Source: CAZFLD01 sp964519835
Lineage (GTDB): Bacteria; Spirochaetota; Spirochaetia; DSM-27196; CAZFLD01
Direction of reading: 5' to 3'
Assembly (NCBI GenBank): GCA_964519835.1
Contig: CAZFLD010000048.1
Span: 1-34,580 of the forward strand
DNA: 34,580 nt
Shown here piece after piece: positions 25,854 to 33,181 of this stretch (position 1 is its first letter; each line of letters starts with the position of its first letter). The position numbers and the translations under genes are program-made. The notes below the pieces were generated by a model. It had not been told where the DNA came from and did no database searches. It saw nothing but the letters and a program-made list of their open reading frames with translations.

Positions 25854-26804
25854 TCAGAAGGGGTACGCAAGGGTGCCCGCCGACCGCCGTTTGTTTAGTA
25901 CCTCGATCATGTCGCGGCTCATGGCGTCCAGATCGTAGTTCGGCGACCAACCCCACTCGACTCGGGCCGCATAGTCTTCCAGGCTGTTCGGCCAGCTATT
26001 GGCAATTGCCTGCCGTACCGGATCTATATCGTAGAACAGCTCGAACTCCGGCATGTGTTTGCGGATGTATGCGGCCTGATCCTCGGGCGAGAAGCTCATT
26101 GCGGTGACGTTGAATGCGTTTCGTGTCTTGAGGCGGGCAGGGTCCGCTTCCATGATGTCGACGGCCGCCTTGATCGCATCCGGCATGTACACCATGTCCA
26201 GGTACGTGTCTCCTTTGAGGAAGCACGTATAGCTACCCCGGGCAACAGCAGAGTAGTAGATCTCCACCGCATAATCCGTGGTGCCGCCGCCGGGCGGTGT
26301 AACATGCGAAATAATGCCCGGGTAGCGGACTCCTCGTGTGTCCACGCCAAAGCGGTGGAAGTAGTAATCACACAAAAGCTCACCCGCCACCTTGGTGATT
26401 CCGTACATCGTGGTCGGACGCTGGATTGTATTCTGAGGCGTCTGATCCCGTGGCGTCGAGGGTCCGAATGCACCGATAGAGCTCGGGGTAAACACGGAAA
26501 GGCCTTCTTCTCTGGCAACTTCGAGGACCGCATGAAGTCCCGCGATGTTGATGTCCCAGGCTTCGTTCGGCTTTTTTTCCGCCACCGCCGAAAGCAGCGC
26601 CGCGAGGTGGTAAATGCGTGTTACACCCTCCTTACGCACGATCTCCGACAGCCTTTTTCCGTCGCGACAGTCGAGAGTGTAGAACGGCATATCCGTCTCG
26701 GTCGTGCGCACATCGGTGAGGATCACGCGCGGATAGAGCTTTTTGAGGGCGACCGACAACTCCGAACCGAGTTGCCCAAGGGCGCCCGTGAGAAGCATGG
26801 ACAC
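25854..26804 (-). CDS. L-threonine 3-dehydrogenase, short-chain (epimerase-like) type
   Basis: Oxidises L-threonine to 2-amino-3-ketobutyrate with NAD+, the first step of threonine breakdown to glycine and acetyl-CoA. It belongs to the extended SDR (UDP-galactose-4-epimerase-like) class. It has 316 residues, matching the family. The NAD loop TGALGQLG is at residues 6-13. The catalytic Y134 and K138 lie in YGITK. TDH-type hallmarks are RYPGIISHVTPPGGGTTDYA, VYMPDAIKA, FNVTAMSFSPE and RQAIANSWPNSL. GTG 26804 is preferred over ATG 26798 because AAAGGAG lies 7 nt before it. Longer in-frame starts run across the divergent gene. It diverges from the XRE-cupin regulator. Confidence 0.93.
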   Translation of the reverse strand: MSMLLTGALGQLGSELSVALKKLYPRVILTDVRTTETDMPFYTLDCRDGKRLSEIVRKEGVTRIYHLAALLSAVAEKKPNEAWDINIAGLHAVLEVAREEGLSVFTPSSIGAFGPSTPRDQTPQNTIQRPTTMYGITKVAGELLCDYYFHRFGVDTRGVRYPGIISHVTPPGGGTTDYAVEIYYSAVARGSYTCFLKGDTYLDMVYMPDAIKAAVDIMEADPARLKTRNAFNVTAMSFSPEDQAAYIRKHMPEFELFYDIDPVRQAIANSWPNSLEDYAARVEWGWSPNYDLDAMSRDMIEVLNKRRSAGTLAYPF

Positions 26805-26825
26805 TGTACCGCTCCTTTTATCGGG

Positions 26826-26854
26826 ATTATACTGCCCGTCGAGCGAAGTTTTAA
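26826..26854 (-). promoter_or_regulatory. Promoter of the threonine dehydrogenase gene
   Basis: On the minus strand: TTAAAA (26854-26849, 4 of 6), a 17-nt spacer and a perfect TATAAT (26831-26826). Transcription would start near 26819, leaving a leader of about 15 nt that carries AAAGGAG. A plus-strand TATACT (26828-26833) shares 4 bp with it and could serve the divergent regulator gene. Confidence 0.65.
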
Positions 26855-26866
26855 GGAGACAAGCGA

Positions 26867-27424
26867 TTGCGGATTGGCAAGCGAGTAGGTGAAGCGCGTG
26901 AAGAACGGGGATTGACCCGAGAAGTCCTTGCGACCTTGAGCGGCGTTCCGGTCCCAATGCTGCAGCAGATCGAAGCGGATGAAGTGAACCCGACGGTGGC
27001 AACCGTCTGGAAGATCGCGAGGGCGTTGGGTGTAGAGGTTGAATCGCTGCCGCACGGCCGCATGGAATCCGCCAAGAGGTTTTTTGTAACCCATGCCTCG
27101 GATGTCACCGCCCTCGAGACCGACGAGAACGGTCCGGAGCTTCGTGTTATATCCCCTCTGTCACTGGCCGGCGGAATCGAAATCTATGATCTGTCGTTCG
27201 CTGCGGGGACCGCCCTGGTTTCGGAGCCCCACAGCAGTGGGACGGAGGAGTTTCTGACCATACTCGACGGGGCCGTCCACGTCGCAGCCGCGGCAAAAAG
27301 CGCAGATCTCTCGGCGGGAGACACGATTTGGTATCATGCGGATGTGCCGCATAGAATCGAGCACCGGGCCGGAGATCCGGCGAGGGTCCACATGGTCGTG
27401 CGCTACGACCGCAGTAACGTTTGA
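26867..27424 (+). CDS. XRE-family regulator with C-terminal cupin domain
   Basis: A 185-residue transcription regulator. Residues about 3-60 form an XRE-type helix-turn-helix (LTREVLATLSGVPVPMLQQIEADEVNPTV in two helices and a turn). Residues about 100-182 form a cupin beta-barrel with the pattern H-x(n)-EEFLTILDG and a later VPHRIEH histidine pair, which usually binds a small ligand. The start is TTG with AAGGAG (26853-26858) 8 nt upstream. It diverges from threonine dehydrogenase across 62 bp with overlapping -10 boxes, which suggests it regulates that gene and itself. The ligand may be threonine or a related amino acid (inference). Confidence 0.88.
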   Translation: MRIGKRVGEAREERGLTREVLATLSGVPVPMLQQIEADEVNPTVATVWKIARALGVEVESLPHGRMESAKRFFVTHASDVTALETDENGPELRVISPLSLAGGIEIYDLSFAAGTALVSEPHSSGTEEFLTILDGAVHVAAAAKSADLSAGDTIWYHADVPHRIEHRAGDPARVHMVVRYDRSNV

Positions 27425-27464
27425 CCTGCCGACATTCAGACCGTTTTGACCACCTGGAAGGCAC

Positions 27465-27494
27465 TTGACCGACGGAGGCCATACCGCCGATATT
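27465..27494 (+). promoter_or_regulatory. Candidate promoter of the thrS T-box leader
   Basis: TTGACC (27465-27470, 5 of 6), an 18-nt spacer and GATATT (27489-27494, 4 of 6) give a start near 27501, right at the base of Stem I. From the regulator stop to here (27425-27464) I see nothing else. Confidence 0.45.
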
Positions 27495-27496
27495 TA

Positions 27497-27866
27497 CGGC
27501 AAAGGCAACGACGGAGACGAGTAAGTGGGTTCCGTGTGCAAACCGGTTGGCGGGAATCGAGAGCCGGCCAAGAGAGAGCGTCCGTGGCAAATACGCCTGG
27601 GCTGGAAGACGCTTGTGCACACCCCGCCGAAAACCACTCCCGAGCCGCCGACGGAACGTTTTCCATACCGTGGAAGGCAAGTATGCTCGGCCGGACAACC
27701 CTCCGTGAACGGGTGTCCACGTGATTGCGTGGATAATAAGTGCGTGGTCGCCGCAAGGCGTCACGAAGTAAGGTGGAACCGCGGGAAGCCCTGGCGCTTG
27801 TCGTCCTTACCAACTTGGCCATTCGACGCAGGCCGGTAGGGACGGAGTGCGCGAGGGCTTTTTTTT
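27497..27866 (+). promoter_or_regulatory. T-box riboswitch controlling thrS (tRNA-Thr sensing, specifier ACC)
   Basis: A transcriptional T-box. Stem I: GGC (27504-27506) pairs with GCC (27644-27646), a kink-turn-like AACGAC/CGA junction follows, then GGAG (27513-27516) with CTCC (27637-27640). The specifier loop has AGTA (27520-27523) facing GAAAACCA, giving specifier ACC at 27633-27635 followed by a purine. Above it GTGGG/CCCGC and GTGTGC (27534-27539)/GCACAC (27617-27622) pair. The distal arm has AGAGAG-GCGTC (27578-27582) with TGGAA-GACGC (27608-27612). Stem III (27743-27765) has a GCAA tetraloop. Antiterminator: GTAAGG (27768-27773), bulge TGGAACC (27774-27780), closed by CGT-CCTTAC (27802-27810). 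The TGGA can pair with the 3' end of uncharged tRNA, which then prevents the terminator. Confidence 0.93.
27786..27866 (+). terminator. Regulated terminator of the T-box leader
   Basis: AAGCCCT (27786-27792) pairs with AGGGCTT (27854-27860). Within it GCGC pairs with GCGC and CGTCCTTACC (27802-27811) pairs with GGTAGGGACG. GGCC pairs with GGCC near the loop. Eight T residues follow (27859-27866). It uses the same CGTCCTTAC strand as the antiterminator, so the two folds are exclusive. Confidence 0.92.
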
Positions 27867-27879
27867 GAAGGAGCAGGAT

Positions 27880-29625
27880 ATGGCACAACTATCCGATAAA
27901 GAACGACTCCACCGCGTTCGCCATTCAACCGCGCATGTGATGGCCGAGGCGGTCCTTAGGCGGTTCCCAAACGCCAAGATTGCGATCGGACCGCCCATCG
28001 AGAACGGCTTCTACTACGACTTTGATCTCCCCCGCAACCTGACTCCGGAGGACCTCGAGGGTATTGAAGAAGACATGCGTAAGATCGTCGCGGAGAACCA
28101 CGAGTTTACAAGAGAGGTAGTAGATCGTCAGAAGGCGGCGGAGCTATTTGGCGATCAACCCTACAAACTCGAAATTCTCGAGGGTCTTCCCGACGACGAA
28201 GAGGTCTCCATCTATTCCGTGGACGAGTTTACGGACCTGTGTAGGGGACCCCACGTCGAGAGCACCAAAGCGATACATCCCAAGAGCTTTAAGCTGCTCT
28301 CCGTAGCGGGCGCCTACTGGCGTGGCGATGAGCACCGTCCCATGCTGCAACGCGTCTACGGTACCGCGTGGGAGAATCCCAAAGACCTCCGTTTACATCT
28401 CGAGCGCCTCGCGGAGATCGAGAAGCGGGACCATAGGCGTGTCGGAAAAGAACTCGATCTATTCTCCGTCCACGAGGAGGCGGGGCCCGGGATGATCTAT
28501 TGGCATCCCAAAGGGGCTCGAATCCGTCTTGCTGTGGAGGATTTTTGGCGTGCCGAGCACCTGACGGGAGGCTATGAGTTGCTCTACACCCCACACGTGG
28601 GAAAAAGTTGGCTCTGGGAGACTTCCGGTCATCTCGACTTCTACAAAGAGAACATGTATGCACCGATGGAAATGGACAAGAGCGACTACTACGCCAAGCC
28701 TATGAACTGTCCGTTTCACATCATGATCTACAAGACCGGGGTTCGTAGCTACCGGGACCTTCCGCTTCGCTGGGGCGAGCTTGGTACCGTGTATCGTTAC
28801 GAGAAATCCGGCGTGCTCCACGGCCTCCTGCGTGTGCGCGGCTTTACGCAGGACGACGCGCACATCTTTTGTACTCCCGATCAAATCGAGGATGAGATCC
28901 TCGAGGTACTTCGCTTTTGCTTGCGCATGTGGCATGCCTTCGGGTTTACCGACATTCATGCGTACCTGGCCACCCGGCCGGAAAAGGCGGTCGGAGCGCA
29001 GGCGGACTGGGACAAGGCAATCGAAAGTCTCCGGAAGGCTTTGGACGTTGAAGGGCTATCCTACGAGGTGGACGAAGGCGGGGGAGCGTTTTACGGTCCC
29101 AAGATCGACCTAAAAATCAAAGATGCGCTCGGTCGTGAGTGGCAGATGTCGACCATTCAGTTCGACTTCAACCTGCCCGAACGCTTTGATATGAGCTTTG
29201 TTGACCAAGACGGCAAAGAGCATCGACCGTATATGGTCCACCGTGCTCTCTTAGGCAGCCTCGAGCGTTTTTTTGGCGTATTGATAGAGCACTACGGTGG
29301 GGCGTTCCCGGTGTGGCTTTCTCCCGTCCAAGTCGTTGCGATCCCGGTGGCTCCGGTTTTTAACAAATACGCCGCTTATGTTGTCGACACGTTGAAGCAA
29401 AAGGGATTCCGCGTCGAGGCGGATCTCACCGAGGCCCGCATGGGCAACAAGATCCGGAAGCACCAGGGTCAGAAAGTCCCGTACATGCTTATTCTAGGAG
29501 AAAAGGAGCAGGAGGCCGGAGCCGTGAGTATCCGTCCGCGCTCCGGTGACCAGATAAACGGCATTCCATTCGACGAGTTTGTGGCGATGCTACAAGGCAA
29601 GGTCGAGCAAAAGGCGGAAATCTAA
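27880..29625 (+). CDS. thrS: Threonyl-tRNA synthetase, lacking the TGS domain
   Basis: Charges tRNA-Thr with threonine, a class II synthetase. At 581 residues it is about 60 shorter than E. coli ThrRS because the N-terminal TGS domain is absent. The editing domain begins almost at once with HSTAH (residues 15-19) and includes DLCRGPHV. The catalytic core shows MNCPFH (zinc cysteine), motif 2 around RYEKSGVLHGLLRVRGFTQDDAHIFC and motif 3 in VHRALLGSLERFFG. The C-terminal anticodon-binding domain begins near PVWLSPVQV. ATG 27880 has AAGGAG about 7 nt upstream, right after the T-box terminator. Expression should rise when uncharged tRNA-Thr accumulates. Confidence 0.97.
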   Translation: MAQLSDKERLHRVRHSTAHVMAEAVLRRFPNAKIAIGPPIENGFYYDFDLPRNLTPEDLEGIEEDMRKIVAENHEFTREVVDRQKAAELFGDQPYKLEILEGLPDDEEVSIYSVDEFTDLCRGPHVESTKAIHPKSFKLLSVAGAYWRGDEHRPMLQRVYGTAWENPKDLRLHLERLAEIEKRDHRRVGKELDLFSVHEEAGPGMIYWHPKGARIRLAVEDFWRAEHLTGGYELLYTPHVGKSWLWETSGHLDFYKENMYAPMEMDKSDYYAKPMNCPFHIMIYKTGVRSYRDLPLRWGELGTVYRYEKSGVLHGLLRVRGFTQDDAHIFCTPDQIEDEILEVLRFCLRMWHAFGFTDIHAYLATRPEKAVGAQADWDKAIESLRKALDVEGLSYEVDEGGGAFYGPKIDLKIKDALGREWQMSTIQFDFNLPERFDMSFVDQDGKEHRPYMVHRALLGSLERFFGVLIEHYGGAFPVWLSPVQVVAIPVAPVFNKYAAYVVDTLKQKGFRVEADLTEARMGNKIRKHQGQKVPYMLILGEKEQEAGAVSIRPRSGDQINGIPFDEFVAMLQGKVEQKAEI

Positions 29626-29635
29626 GGAGTTTACA

Positions 29636-31150
29636 GTGAAGGAATCAATCTCTCGACTCAAGGAAATCGATAGGGAGGTCTCACTCCTCGCGCACACCGG
29701 CGCGATCCTCGGCTGGGATCAGGAAACATACATGCCCGAGAAGGCGATCGAGGAGCGATCCGAGCAGTTCGCACTCCTTTCCGCGATCCGCCACGAAAAG
29801 GCAACGGCCCCTGAGATCGGGGAACTCCTGGACAATCTGGGGGCCGATCGCGCCAATTCCGCGGGCGTCTCCGACCTGGCCCCGCTTGACCGCGCCTTTG
29901 TTCGGCGTGTTTTTCGGGACTACAGTCGCTCGACCAAGCTCCCCAAGAATCTGGTGGTGCGGCTGGCGCAGGCAACAAGCAAGGGACAGGCCGTTTGGCA
30001 GGCCGCCCGCAGGGAGTCAGACTTCTCCGCGTTTGCTCCTGCGCTAAAAGAGCTGCTGGCACTGACCCTGGAGGTTTCGGACGCGCTTGGCTGGGACGAT
30101 CATCCCTACGACCCGCTTCTCGATGAATACGAGCCGTTTATGAAGACGGCCGAAGTAGCCTCGGTTTTCGACAAGCTCCGAACCGACCTCGTGCCGTTGG
30201 TCGAGCAGATCCGCGACGCGACGCCCGTCGATGATTCGGTTGTGCGTCGGCGCTTTCCCGTGGAGGGGCAGTCGGCGTTCGGACGGCGGGTGCTCGAGGC
30301 GATGGGATGGGACTTTAGCCGTGGGCGCCTCGACGTAAGTACCCATCCTTTCACCACAAGTCTTGGCCGTGACGATGTCCGGCTCACGACCAGGTACCAA
30401 GAAGATTTTTTTAATACCGGCATTTTCGGGACGATCCACGAGGCCGGGCACGGCCTGTACGAGCTGGGTTTCGGCGATAAGATTCGGGGGACGTCGTTGG
30501 CCGACGGTACAAGCCTGGGCATCCACGAATCGCAATCGCGCATGTGGGAGAATCTGATAGGACGCAGCCTGCCGTTTTGGCGGCACTTTTACCCCAAGCT
30601 CCGTGACATATTCCCGTCACAGCTGAACGACATCGATGTCGAGACCTTCTGGAAGGCCGTCAACGCCGTCAAGCCGAGCTTCATCCGTGTCGAGGCAGAC
30701 GAGGTCACCTATAGCTTACACATTATCCTTCGCTTTCGCTTAGAGACGGAGCTGATAAACAAAAAGCTGTCGGTTGATGATCTTCCCGAGCGATGGAATA
30801 GCGAGATGGAGGATCTCTTGGGCATCCGCCCGTCCAGCGACGCGGAAGGGGTGCTACAAGACATCCACTGGTCTATGGGCGGCATCGGCTACTTCCCGAC
30901 GTACGCATTGGGCAATCTCTACGCTTCGCAGTTTATGGTAACCATGCGACGGGACATACCAAGCCTCGATACCGACATCGAGGCCGGCCGCCTCACCGGC
31001 ATCCTCGAGTGGCTTCGAAAGAACGTTCACATCCACGGGTCGGCCAAGACGGCGGGCGAGCTTGTCAAAGATGTGACCGGAGCTGCGTTGGATCCCACTC
31101 ACTTTGTTCGTTATCTAAACGACAAGTTCTCGGGCATCTATAAGTTCTGA
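29636..31150 (+). CDS. M32-family metallocarboxypeptidase
   Basis: A zinc metallocarboxypeptidase of the Taq carboxypeptidase (M32) family, which removes C-terminal residues from peptides in the cytoplasm. It has 504 residues, the typical length. The active-site HEXXH is HEAGH at residues 268-272. HESQSRMWEN carries the third metal-ligand region. DVRLTTRY matches the family DxRxT motif and GYFPTYALGN is also characteristic. The protein is almost all helical, with no signal peptide. GTG 29636 is chosen because AAGGAG (29624-29629) lies 6 nt upstream. In-frame starts further upstream lie inside thrS. It is probably co-transcribed with thrS (10-nt gap) and thus also under the T-box. Confidence 0.95.
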   Translation: MKESISRLKEIDREVSLLAHTGAILGWDQETYMPEKAIEERSEQFALLSAIRHEKATAPEIGELLDNLGADRANSAGVSDLAPLDRAFVRRVFRDYSRSTKLPKNLVVRLAQATSKGQAVWQAARRESDFSAFAPALKELLALTLEVSDALGWDDHPYDPLLDEYEPFMKTAEVASVFDKLRTDLVPLVEQIRDATPVDDSVVRRRFPVEGQSAFGRRVLEAMGWDFSRGRLDVSTHPFTTSLGRDDVRLTTRYQEDFFNTGIFGTIHEAGHGLYELGFGDKIRGTSLADGTSLGIHESQSRMWENLIGRSLPFWRHFYPKLRDIFPSQLNDIDVETFWKAVNAVKPSFIRVEADEVTYSLHIILRFRLETELINKKLSVDDLPERWNSEMEDLLGIRPSSDAEGVLQDIHWSMGGIGYFPTYALGNLYASQFMVTMRRDIPSLDTDIEAGRLTGILEWLRKNVHIHGSAKTAGELVKDVTGAALDPTHFVRYLNDKFSGIYKF

Positions 31151-31173
31151 CAGGTGAGATCTGACAGGTGAGA
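31146..31173. repeat. Perfect tandem 14-bp duplication at a gene junction
   Basis: TCTGACAGGTGAGA occurs twice, head to tail (31146-31159 and 31160-31173). Copy 1 holds the stop codon of the M32 gene. Copy 2 holds the GTG start of the next gene. The AGGTGA of copy 1 then sits where a Shine-Dalgarno is expected for copy 2. Confidence 0.9.
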
Positions 31174-32001
31174 ATCGGGGAGTTTCTTTTTAGCTCGGCA
31201 TGGCTGTGGACCTGCCTTGCATCTCTGTTTTTAGCGATGGGCGCCGCGGCTCTTACCCGGCTCCCAAGCCGCTCCCGCTACCCCGAGCGTGCAAGACGTC
31301 GCAAGGGAGTCTGGGCACCGTTGGCGGCCGCCGCCGCTGTTGTTGCGTTGACGGTGGGGTTATTCGCCCATGGTGTTCCCGGCTTTTTTTCGCCTGAACT
31401 GGGTGTCTTCGCCGGCATTGCGTTTATCGTTTTTTTTGTGGCCTGGCGATTTCGCCGGGCCGTTGGTATTCCGGTACTGATTCTACTGTCCACGGCAATT
31501 GCCTTTGCGTACCTCGTGTTCGCGCCCTGGATGCCGGTCAGGCCCGGAGAGGTCGTTGCAACGGTTCGTGTGCTCGGCGTGGACCCAGCGATTCACGTGG
31601 AGATAATTATCGCCGATGAGCCGGTGCCCGAGGAACGTGGACGGTCGGTGGGCGTGGCCGGGGAGAGTCGGTTTGTCTCGATCGAAGAGCCAAGCCTCTC
31701 CGTGGCCTACGAAGAGCTCCGCTTTAGTGGTCATTGGTTTTTTGCTGGGCGTGGCCGTGGATTGCGGCCTGTCGGAATAGTCGGTGCAATAGATTCCGCC
31801 TTTTTGGGTGCCGCGGGCGCCGGTCGGCAGACCGTGGCGGCCTCGTCGCCCATCGATGCAGTTCACGAGCTTATCAGGGGCGATCAGATTCCCGGGGTGA
31901 CCCGTCGAGTAGTCACAACAACCGCGGTGGTGCCTAGGCTGCTCCGGCGCTACGCGGTTGTTACGGCGCCGCATGGAATCGAACTGGTTGAGTTTTACTA
32001 A
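31168..32001 (+). CDS. Membrane protein of unknown function with C-terminal soluble domain
   Basis: A 277-residue protein that I do not recognise. Four hydrophobic segments are visible (about residues 9-30, 48-68, 73-92 and 99-118), separated by a very basic loop (SRSRYPERARRRK) and a second RFRR loop, so the N-terminal part is membrane-embedded with positive loops inside. Residues about 125-277 form a beta-rich domain (EVVATVRVLGVDPAIHVEIIIADEP and onward) that would lie on the outer face by the positive-inside rule. The C-terminus RRYAVVTAPHGIELVEFY looks structured. The GTG start lies within a 14-bp duplication and may use its AGGTGA as ribosome site. It follows the M32 gene by 17 nt. Confidence 0.7.
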   Translation: MRIGEFLFSSAWLWTCLASLFLAMGAAALTRLPSRSRYPERARRRKGVWAPLAAAAAVVALTVGLFAHGVPGFFSPELGVFAGIAFIVFFVAWRFRRAVGIPVLILLSTAIAFAYLVFAPWMPVRPGEVVATVRVLGVDPAIHVEIIIADEPVPEERGRSVGVAGESRFVSIEEPSLSVAYEELRFSGHWFFAGRGRGLRPVGIVGAIDSAFLGAAGAGRQTVAASSPIDAVHELIRGDQIPGVTRRVVTTTAVVPRLLRRYAVVTAPHGIELVEFY

Positions 32002-32036
32002 GACAAGCGAGGTGCCGGCCGATATTAGAAAAGGTC

Positions 32037-32309
32037 ATGATGATTGCCCTCTACAAACAGGAGCCCGGCAGCTTCGCTCGCTATTACAGCATTGCGCGGC
32101 GCGGCGTGCATGATGAGGTTCTTAGAATCGTGTGGGGCACGTCGAACTCGCGGCCTCGCGAGCGGGCAATCGTTTTTGATACCGCAGACCTTCTCGACGA
32201 GCATTTGCGTCGGGCGGTCAGCAAGCGCCTACAGTCGGGGTACCGCGTTCTCTACACGTTTTTTCGTGCAGACGAGTATCAAACCCTATCAAACGCTCTT
32301 ACTCGGTGA
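32037..32309 (+). CDS. Small stand-alone WGR-like domain protein
   Basis: A 90-residue protein. It has an aromatic YYSI strand near residue 16, RIVWGTSNSRPRERAIVF, then a helix ending KRLQSGYRVL. This order (YY-x-I, WG after about 15 residues, then a helix ending K-x(4-5)-GY) resembles the WGR domain, best known in PARP1 and in bacterial proteins, where it contacts DNA or protein. The call is by pattern only. Two adjacent ATGs exist (32037, 32040). AAAGG lies 2 and 5 nt upstream, so the second may be the real start. Its 3' end overlaps the convergent phosphatidyltransferase gene by 11 nt. Confidence 0.6.
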   Translation: MMIALYKQEPGSFARYYSIARRGVHDEVLRIVWGTSNSRPRERAIVFDTADLLDEHLRRAVSKRLQSGYRVLYTFFRADEYQTLSNALTR

Positions 32310-33111
32310 CCTTCTTGGCCATCTTACGAAGCTCGTGAACGTATAAGACACATTTCTCCACAAGACTTACGCTTAGTATCACACAAGCGGCAATCTCCAA
32401 GCCGATCGTAACGGTCGTTGCAACACCCTCAATGGGATCAATGAGCCGTGTCAGGACCGTCCCATAAACCACCATGACCGCGAAGACGGCGGCCTTGCCC
32501 AAAAAGCTTGTGCGGGGTTCAACATGTCCTTGGACGATCACAAGGCTCGCCATAAACAAAAACTGCACTCCCAGCCGCACCAACACCGCCAAGAGAAACC
32601 ATGTCTCTATCAATCCAAACCACGAGAACGCAATCGACATAACAATAAGCACGGCGTAATCACTCGAGCTGTCTAGGTAACGTCCGATTCTAGTAATCTC
32701 GCCGCGTTGTCGCGAGATACGCCCATCCACAAGATCTGTCGCAAAGGCTATTGCCGTCAGTGCTATTAATACCGGCAACGTCTTATGGTCCCGGGACCAG
32801 ATCACCAAAAAAACAATCGTCGGCGCCGCAGACAGCCTGAATATGGTGAGCTTATTCGCGATGTTGACTGCCGACAGCACTCTCTCTCGATCCCCGCCCT
32901 TTCCGCCGGCCGCTCCGGTAACGATCACAAAATCGCTTCGCCGGGTATACACAAATACGCCGATCACACAATGAGTGGCAACCAACACCCCGGCAAAAAG
33001 CAGAATGCCTCCTCTTGGGACCCCGGTAACGAGCGCCGTGGCAATTCCGATCGCCAGTTGCGCCGCGAGATATCCAACGGTCGTTCGGCGAATGTCCTGT
33101 TCGAGTGACAC
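32299..33111 (-). CDS. CDP-alcohol phosphatidyltransferase with N-terminal membrane extension
   Basis: An integral membrane enzyme that transfers a phosphatidyl group from a CDP-linked donor to an alcohol in phospholipid synthesis. It has 270 residues. The signature is D126-x2-D129-G130-x2-S133-R134-x8-G143-x3-D147-x3-D151. All metal-binding aspartates are present, with Ser where Ala is usual. The family N-terminus NIANKLTIFRLSAAP starts only at residue 83. The 80 residues before it add two hydrophobic helices and a charged loop with Gly/Lys. Acceptor specificity (glycerol phosphate, inositol phosphate or other) is not evident. GTG 33111 has no Shine-Dalgarno; its promoter predicts a leaderless mRNA. 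It diverges from pgsA. Confidence 0.87.
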   Translation of the reverse strand: MSLEQDIRRTTVGYLAAQLAIGIATALVTGVPRGGILLFAGVLVATHCVIGVFVYTRRSDFVIVTGAAGGKGGDRERVLSAVNIANKLTIFRLSAAPTIVFLVIWSRDHKTLPVLIALTAIAFATDLVDGRISRQRGEITRIGRYLDSSSDYAVLIVMSIAFSWFGLIETWFLLAVLVRLGVQFLFMASLVIVQGHVEPRTSFLGKAAVFAVMVVYGTVLTRLIDPIEGVATTVTIGLEIAACVILSVSLVEKCVLYVHELRKMAKKVTE

Positions 33112-33117
33112 GCTCGT

Positions 33118-33146
33118 AATCTATGCGGTGTGTGCCGCAAGGTCAA
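33118..33146 (-). promoter_or_regulatory. Leaderless promoter of the minus-strand phosphatidyltransferase
   Basis: Minus-strand TTGACC (33146-33141, 5 of 6), a 17-nt spacer and TAGATT (33123-33118, 4 of 6). Six bases separate it from the GTG at 33111, so transcription should start on the start codon. Its -35 box directly abuts the divergent pgsA -35 box. Confidence 0.65.
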
Positions 33147-33175
33147 TTGACATGGGAGACGGTCACTCATAGCAT
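33147..33175 (+). promoter_or_regulatory. Leaderless promoter of pgsA
   Basis: A perfect TTGACA (33147-33152), a 17-nt spacer and TAGCAT (33170-33175, 4 of 6). Six bases separate it from the GTG at 33182. The arrangement is the mirror image of the minus-strand promoter around the 33146/33147 junction. Confidence 0.7.
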
Positions 33176-33181
33176 AAGGTT

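Noticed and set aside
27807..27888. Short minus-strand frames across the thrS leader
   Set aside because: They fall in the T-box terminator, whose RNA structure explains the sequence.
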